Shown: positions 30,771 to 34,937 of the stretch, piece after piece
Numbering within the stretch: position 1 is the first letter of the stretch
Layout of the letters: each line of letters starts with the position of its first letter
Assembly (NCBI GenBank): GCA_021811155.1
Contig: JAJZPO010000025.1
Span: forward strand, 1-34,937
Direction of reading: 5' to 3'
Source: Bacillota bacterium
Lineage (GTDB): Bacteria; Bacillota; Desulfitobacteriia; Desulfitobacteriales; JAJXUE01
DNA length: 34,937 nucleotides
The notes under the pieces: model-generated
Database searches by the model: none
What the model was told of the DNA's origin: nothing
The model's input: the letters and a program-made list of their open reading frames with translations, nothing else
Position numbers and translations under genes: made by a program

Positions 30771-32615
30771 TCACTTGATGCTCACTTTATACTCCCTCAG
30801 CCAGATATCCAACTGGATCAGATAGGCGAAAAGCTGAGGGCCGGTCATCAACTGGCCAAACCAAGGCCGGTCAAACACTTTGCCGCCTGCATCGGTCATG
30901 GCCAAGAGCGCCTTATGATTGATCAGGGGGCGAAGCGGAGAAGCGGGGTCGTGCAGGATTTCCCTTAGCCGGGTGCTGACGGCGGCGGTGTAGGCAGGGT
31001 TATGGGTTTTGGGGTAGGGGCTTTTCCGGCGGGCCAGGACAGTATCAGGCAGGATTCCCTTTAAGGCCCGGCGCAGGAGCCCTTTTTCCCGCTGGTCGCA
31101 GAACTTCATTGACCAGGGAATATTCCAGACGTACTCCACCAGGCGGTGGTCACAGAATGGCACCCGCACTTCCAGTCCGTCAGCCATGCTCATGCGGTCT
31201 TTGCGGTCTAATAAGGTTGTCATGAACCAGATCAGGTTCAGGTAAAACATCTGGCGCATTGATTTTTCCCGCGGCAAATCATCGGGGCACTCGGGTACTT
31301 CGTCCAGTGTTTCGCGGTAGCGCTGATCCAGGTACTCCCTGGGCCTGATAGCCTCGAGAACGTCCGGCGAGAATACGCCGGTCCTTTCCTCCAGCTGCCT
31401 TGACCAGGGAAAGGTGCCGGAGTTCAGGGCCTCTTCACTGCGGAACCAGGGGTAGCCGCCAAATATTTCATCGGCGCATTCCCCGGACAGGGCTACGGTG
31501 GCCTGCTGTTTGATTTCGCGGCAGAAGAGAAGAAGGGATGAATCTACGTCGGCCATACCAGGCAGGTCCCGCGCAATTACGGCATCTCCCAAGGCCTCCA
31601 CCAACTGGGGGGTGTCGATGATAACTGTGTTATGCTCAGTACCGCAGGCCTCACTCATGAGCTTGGCCCAGGGGGCATCACTGTTGGGTTGGAATTCGCT
31701 GGCCTGAAAGTGTCGATCGTTGTCCTTGTAGTCGATGGAAAAGGTGCGCAGCGGGCCCAATCCCGCTTCGCTGTAGCTTTGGGCAGCCACTGCGGTGATG
31801 GCGCTTGAGTCCAGGCCGCCGGAGAGAAAGGTGCAGACCGGCACGTCAGATACGAGCTGGCGGGATACAGTGTCCAGGAACAGCTTCCTTACCTTGGACA
31901 CTGTGGCATCCAAATCATCCTGATGGAGCCGGCTTTCCAGGTGCCAGTAGCGCTCCAGGCGAAGGTTTTCTTTGGTGAAGGTCAGGTAATACCCAGGGCG
32001 AACTTCCCTTATACCGCGAAACACACCGTGTCCGGGGGTGCGGGCGGGGCCCATAACCATGACTTCAGCCAAGCCGGTTACGTCAATTTCCGGTTTCACC
32101 AAGGGGTGGGCCAGGATGGCCTTCAACTCTGATGCAAACAGGAGAGCGCTTCCCTGCTGGGTATAGAAGAGGGGCTTAACCCCCATGCGGTCCCGGGCCA
32201 GGAACAGGCTTTGCTCAAACTCATCCCAGACAGCGAAGGCAAAGATGCCGTTAAACCTGTTCACACAGGCCCTGCCCCATGCCATATAGGCGGTCAGAAG
32301 TACTTCCGTGTCGGAGCGGCCCTGAAAAGCATAGCCTAAGTCCGCCAGCTCAGCGCGCAGCTCCGCCGTATTGTACAATTCTCCGTTGTAAACCAGAACA
32401 TATGTATGCTCACCCTGCCTGCGGACCATGGGCTGACCTCCTCCAGCCGGGTCAACCACTATCAGCCGCCTGTGGCCCAGGGCCGCGTGGGTGGAGAGCC
32501 AACTTCCTGAAGCGTCCGGACCCCGGGGCGCCAGAGTCTGGGTCATCTCTTCCAACACCGGACCAGCTTGGAGCAGGTCTCGTTCCCAGTCGATCCAACC
32601 GGTTATGCCGCACAT
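30771..32615 (-). CDS. asnB: Asparagine synthase (glutamine-hydrolysing)
   Basis: This 614-residue enzyme makes asparagine from aspartate with ATP, using ammonia split from glutamine. The N-terminal glutaminase begins MCGITGW with catalytic C2; HAALGHRRL and VLVYNGELYN lie near 44-80. The synthetase half has the PPi-loop FLSGGLDSSAI near residues 263-273 and a GECADEIFGGYPWF segment near 377-390. Length is typical of AsnB. A GGAGG site lies close before the ATG on the minus strand. Two dyad elements lie 25 to 81 bases upstream and may control it. No T-box leader is seen. Confidence 0.95.
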   Translation of the reverse strand: MCGITGWIDWERDLLQAGPVLEEMTQTLAPRGPDASGSWLSTHAALGHRRLIVVDPAGGGQPMVRRQGEHTYVLVYNGELYNTAELRAELADLGYAFQGRSDTEVLLTAYMAWGRACVNRFNGIFAFAVWDEFEQSLFLARDRMGVKPLFYTQQGSALLFASELKAILAHPLVKPEIDVTGLAEVMVMGPARTPGHGVFRGIREVRPGYYLTFTKENLRLERYWHLESRLHQDDLDATVSKVRKLFLDTVSRQLVSDVPVCTFLSGGLDSSAITAVAAQSYSEAGLGPLRTFSIDYKDNDRHFQASEFQPNSDAPWAKLMSEACGTEHNTVIIDTPQLVEALGDAVIARDLPGMADVDSSLLLFCREIKQQATVALSGECADEIFGGYPWFRSEEALNSGTFPWSRQLEERTGVFSPDVLEAIRPREYLDQRYRETLDEVPECPDDLPREKSMRQMFYLNLIWFMTTLLDRKDRMSMADGLEVRVPFCDHRLVEYVWNIPWSMKFCDQREKGLLRRALKGILPDTVLARRKSPYPKTHNPAYTAAVSTRLREILHDPASPLRPLINHKALLAMTDAGGKVFDRPWFGQLMTGPQLFAYLIQLDIWLREYKVSIK

Positions 32616-32639
32616 GGTTTTAGCTCCTCCTCAAACAAA

Positions 32640-32662
32640 TTTATTTCTGGTTACGAAATAAA
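32640..32662. promoter_or_regulatory. Dyad operator candidate 1
   Basis: TTTATTTC (32640-32647) and GAAATAAA (32655-32662) are perfect inverted copies with a seven-base spacer. The core TATTTC-N7-GAAATA recurs 36 bases further on. Confidence 0.5.
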
Positions 32663-32677
32663 TTATGTGACGCAAGA

Positions 32678-32696
32678 TATTTCTGTTCCTGAAATA
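32678..32696. promoter_or_regulatory. Dyad operator candidate 2
   Basis: TATTTC (32678-32683), seven bases and GAAATA (32691-32696) repeat the core of the first dyad. An additional GAAATGTTTC lies just after. Both dyads sit between the divergent asnB and por genes. A longer pairing of GTTCCTGAAA with TTTCAGGGAC (32685-32717) overlaps this element. Confidence 0.5.
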
Positions 32697-32830
32697 AACA
32701 AGAAATGTTTCAGGGACTTTGTCAACCACCAGGCTGACGAGTATTGGACCAACAGAAATTTGTCGACAATACAGGAATCCGGGCTATCATGGCGAACTTA
32801 ATTGTTTTAGGGTAAGAGGAGAAAATATCT

Positions 32831-32850
32831 GGCTGTTATATAATACAGCC
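32831..32850. promoter_or_regulatory. Inverted repeat containing a -10-like TATAAT
   Basis: GGCTGT (32831-32836) and ACAGCC (32845-32850) flank TATAAT (32839-32844), 56 bases before the porG start. No good -35 box lies at the right distance, so this may be a regulated promoter or a chance match. Confidence 0.4.
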
Positions 32851-32905
32851 CATGACTCTTATCGATGAACTGAAGCTGGCACAACATGTATGAGGAGGGT
32901 TTTAT

Positions 32906-33475
32906 TTGCACCAAATCAGGTGGCACGGAAGGGGAGGGCAAGGAGCTGTGACCGCTGCCAAGGTCTTCGGTTTGGCAGTGTCTCTATACGGTAACAACTA
33001 TGCCCAGTCATTCCCGGCTTTTGGGGTGGAGCGCCGCGGAGCGCCGGTTCTGGCTTTCACCAAAATCGATACAGTTCCCATTCTGGACAGAAGCCAAGTC
33101 TATGAACCCAGTTTTGTAGTTGTACTTGACGCCGGTCTTTTGCAAAGCGTTGATGTGACAGCAGGCCTGCGGCCCGGCGGCAAACTGGTGATCAACAGCA
33201 GCGAAGCGCCGGCAGAATTACTGGCCCGGGAAGGCATCAAGGTTATCCCGGTCAACGCTACGCGAATCGCATTGGACATTTTGGGCAGGCCCATAACCAA
33301 TACGGCCATGGTTGGGGCCCTTTGCGCCGCTGCCGGCCTGGCCGGGTTCAGCTCCATTGAAAAGGCGATTGCCGAGGTATTTCCTGCCAAAATCGCAGCC
33401 AAAAACATTGACGCTGCCAGGCGGGCTTATGATGAAGTGACAGCGCTGGAAAGAGGGGAGGGGTTGCTGCTGTGA
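32906..33475 (+). CDS. porG: 2-oxoacid:ferredoxin oxidoreductase, gamma subunit
   Basis: This 189-residue gamma subunit belongs to a four-subunit pyruvate/2-oxoisovalerate:ferredoxin oxidoreductase. It begins with the family's IRWHGRGGQGAVTAAKVF (residues 3-20) and has QSFPAFGVERRGAPV near 34-48. In the complex this subunit helps form the coenzyme A side. The start is TTG behind GAGGAGGG. The stop overlaps the GTG of porD. The choice between pyruvate and branched-chain oxoacids as substrate cannot be made from this subunit. Confidence 0.92.
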   Translation: MHQIRWHGRGGQGAVTAAKVFGLAVSLYGNNYAQSFPAFGVERRGAPVLAFTKIDTVPILDRSQVYEPSFVVVLDAGLLQSVDVTAGLRPGGKLVINSSEAPAELLAREGIKVIPVNATRIALDILGRPITNTAMVGALCAAAGLAGFSSIEKAIAEVFPAKIAAKNIDAARRAYDEVTALERGEGLLL

Positions 33476-33744
33476 ACGAAAGATTTGAGGCTCCTGTTGC
33501 GCCCCATGTCAAGTCACCGCACCGCCAGGCTGCAACCGGGTCATGGCGAACCTTCCGGCCGGTGTTTGAAGGAGACAAATGCAACCTGTGCCTCCTGTGC
33601 TGGGTTTATTGCCCTGACGGTGTCATAAAACGGGGGGTAGACGGGCTCTGGGTGGATCTGGATTACTGCAAAGGGTGCGGCATTTGCGCCAAGGAGTGCA
33701 AGAGAGGCGCAATTACCATGGTAGAGGAGAGTCAGAATGGCTGA
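33472..33744 (+). CDS. porD: 2-oxoacid:ferredoxin oxidoreductase, delta subunit
   Basis: This 90-residue ferredoxin-like subunit carries two 4Fe-4S clusters. The cysteines are C37, C40, C43 and C47 in CNLCLLCWVYC and C66, C69, C72 and C76 in CKGCGICAKEC; the fourth of each set would ligate the opposite cluster. It takes electrons from the thiamine-diphosphate centre to outside ferredoxin. The GTG start overlaps the porG stop, and its end overlaps porA by eight bases. Confidence 0.94.
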   Translation: MNERFEAPVAPHVKSPHRQAATGSWRTFRPVFEGDKCNLCLLCWVYCPDGVIKRGVDGLWVDLDYCKGCGICAKECKRGAITMVEESQNG

Positions 33745-34921
33745 ACGCAAATTCTTAAACGGAAACTACGCTCTGGCAGCGGCGGTCAAGCTGGCAGCGC
33801 CGGAGGTAATTGCCGCTTATCCGATTACGCCCCAGTCCTCCATTGTGGAAAAACTGGCGGAATTCGTCTCTAACGGTGAACTTGAGGCCGACTTCATTAA
33901 GGTGGAATCGGAACACTCGGCTTTGGCCGCTTGTTACGGCGCTGCCAGCACCGGCTGCCGTGTGTTTACGGCCACTTCCTCCCAGGGATTGGCCTACATG
34001 GCTGAAATGCTCCCCTATGTAAGCGGCAACAGGTTTCCGGTGGTAATGGCTGTAGCCAACCGTGGATTGGCGGCGCCCTGGACCATCTGGGGGGATCACC
34101 AGGACGCTGTTTCCATGCGGGACCATGGCTGGATTCAGCTCCACGTCGAAAACGCCCAGGAGGCGCTGGATACTTGCCTGCAGGCATATAAACTGGCGGA
34201 ACACCCGGGGGTGCTGACCCCGGTAATGGTGTGCCTGGACGGTTTTGTCCTCTCCCACACCGAGGAACTGGTGGAAGTGCCCACGGCAGAAGAGGTGAAG
34301 GGCTTTTTGCCTCCCTATGAGCCCATGCACGCCGTTGATATGAATAATCCAACCACTTTTTGTATCGGGGCGGGTCCGGATGTGTTTACCGAATACAAAT
34401 ACAGTCAGCAGTTGGGCATGGAAGCGGCGCTGGAGCTAATACCGGAAATAGCGGCGGAATTTGCCGAGAAGTTTGGCCGCAACCATGGTGGCCTGATAGA
34501 ATCCTACAGTTGTGAAGACGCGGAATATATACTGGTCAGTATGGGTTCTGTCACCGGCACTGCCCGGGTTGTCGCGGACCAGCTAAGGTCGGAAGGCGTC
34601 AAGGCAGGGATACTTAAACTGCGTGCTTTTAGACCCTTTCCGATTCAGGCCGTAAGCCAAGTCATTAAGCGTGCTAAGGGTATAGGCGTTCTGGACCGGG
34701 ATTATTCCTATGGCAACGAGGGGGCTCTGGCCACCGAGGTCAAGGCGGCACTCTACGGGAGCGATGTCAGGCCCAGTGTGACAAACTTTATTGCCGGACT
34801 GGGCGGCAGGGACATTCTGCCCTCGGACATCAGGGAAATGTTTGCAGTCCTGGAGCGGTCCGTCTCTCAGCCTGGGTCAGTCAAACCGGTCAATTTCGTA
34901 GGGTTGAGGTGGCAGAGATGA
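33737..34921 (+). CDS. porA: 2-oxoacid:ferredoxin oxidoreductase, alpha subunit
   Basis: This 394-residue alpha subunit begins LNGNYALAAAVKLAAPEVIAAYPITPQS, as in pyruvate- and 2-oxoisovalerate-ferredoxin oxidoreductases. ESEHSALAACYGAASTGCRVFTATSSQGL near 56-84 and RDHGWIQLHVENAQEALD near 127-144 are further family parts. Together with the beta subunit it forms the thiamine-diphosphate site that joins a 2-oxoacid and coenzyme A to acyl-CoA, CO2 and reduced ferredoxin. The substrate is most often pyruvate in such operons, but 2-oxoisovalerate is possible. It overlaps porB by four bases. Confidence 0.95.
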   Translation: MAERKFLNGNYALAAAVKLAAPEVIAAYPITPQSSIVEKLAEFVSNGELEADFIKVESEHSALAACYGAASTGCRVFTATSSQGLAYMAEMLPYVSGNRFPVVMAVANRGLAAPWTIWGDHQDAVSMRDHGWIQLHVENAQEALDTCLQAYKLAEHPGVLTPVMVCLDGFVLSHTEELVEVPTAEEVKGFLPPYEPMHAVDMNNPTTFCIGAGPDVFTEYKYSQQLGMEAALELIPEIAAEFAEKFGRNHGGLIESYSCEDAEYILVSMGSVTGTARVVADQLRSEGVKAGILKLRAFRPFPIQAVSQVIKRAKGIGVLDRDYSYGNEGALATEVKAALYGSDVRPSVTNFIAGLGGRDILPSDIREMFAVLERSVSQPGSVKPVNFVGLRWQR

Positions 34922-34937
34922 TCAATATCAGATCGGA
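34918..34937 (+). CDS. porB: Start of beta subunit, cut by window end
   Basis: ATG at 34918 overlaps the porA stop in ATGA and opens a frame MINIRS that runs off the window. By operon order (gamma, delta, alpha, beta) this should be the thiamine-diphosphate-binding beta subunit. Only the first codons are visible, so the call rests on context. Confidence 0.6.

Noticed and set aside
32616-32905. T-box leader for asnB
   Set aside because: No T-box sequence or specifier stem was seen on the minus strand; short dyads fit better.

Overview
The window looks like chromosomal DNA of an anaerobic Gram-positive bacterium, most like the Peptococcaceae / Desulfotomaculum–Pelotomaculum side of the Firmicutes. 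This placement is inferred from gene content and style and was not tested by any search. The clues are strong GGAGG ribosome sites, frequent TTG and GTG starts, sigma-A promoters, a YhaO/YhaN pair, the lipid II flippase Amj, a four-subunit 2-oxoacid:ferredoxin oxidoreductase, a large molybdenum-cofactor cluster and a probable selenoprotein.

Positions 1 to about 5,400 form a visibly AT-richer accessory region. It holds a cysteine-rich CGGC-type gene bracketed by long hairpin repeats (three copies whose stems covary), the 5' part of a group II intron inserted exactly in the right arm of the third repeat, and then unrelated single genes on both strands: amj, a LysE/RhtB exporter, a macrodomain protein, a polynucleotide-kinase-like P-loop protein, a GNAT acetyltransferase and a YopX phage protein. 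The layout resembles a gene-cassette array or a much-rearranged island.

From about 5,400 to 8,900 the DNA is GC-richer and core-like: a ThiS/MoaD-fold protein, an HD phosphohydrolase, a promoter feeding a gene remnant and a Nudix hydrolase, a thiamine-binding-type protein, murI and an initiator tRNA followed by two terminators. Positions 9,026 to 17,722 carry DNA repair genes: an AddB-like P-loop protein, a UvrD-type helicase and a separate PD-(D/E)XK iron-sulfur nuclease with overlapping reading frames (a split AddAB-like machine), then recJ, a Nif3 family gene and a small membrane-anchored protein.

Positions 17,745 to 18,676 form a minus-strand operon. A three-helix MerT-like membrane protein has an in-frame TGA, followed at the right distance by a bacterial-SECIS-like hairpin, so it is probably an unannotated selenoprotein. 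It is followed 11 bases later by a rhodanese lipoprotein. A TPR protein and a second CGGC gene lie on the other strand.

Positions 20,268 to 28,462 are a molybdenum-cofactor region: a probable Moco riboswitch with a hairpin-rich leader, a molybdopterin-binding protein, moeA, mobB, mobA and, after an inserted yhaO/yhaN-type nuclease pair, moaC. A flavoprotein with a zinc-ribbon-like tail, a double P-loop ATPase, asnB on the minus strand and the porGDA(B) operon finish the window; porB is cut by the window end.
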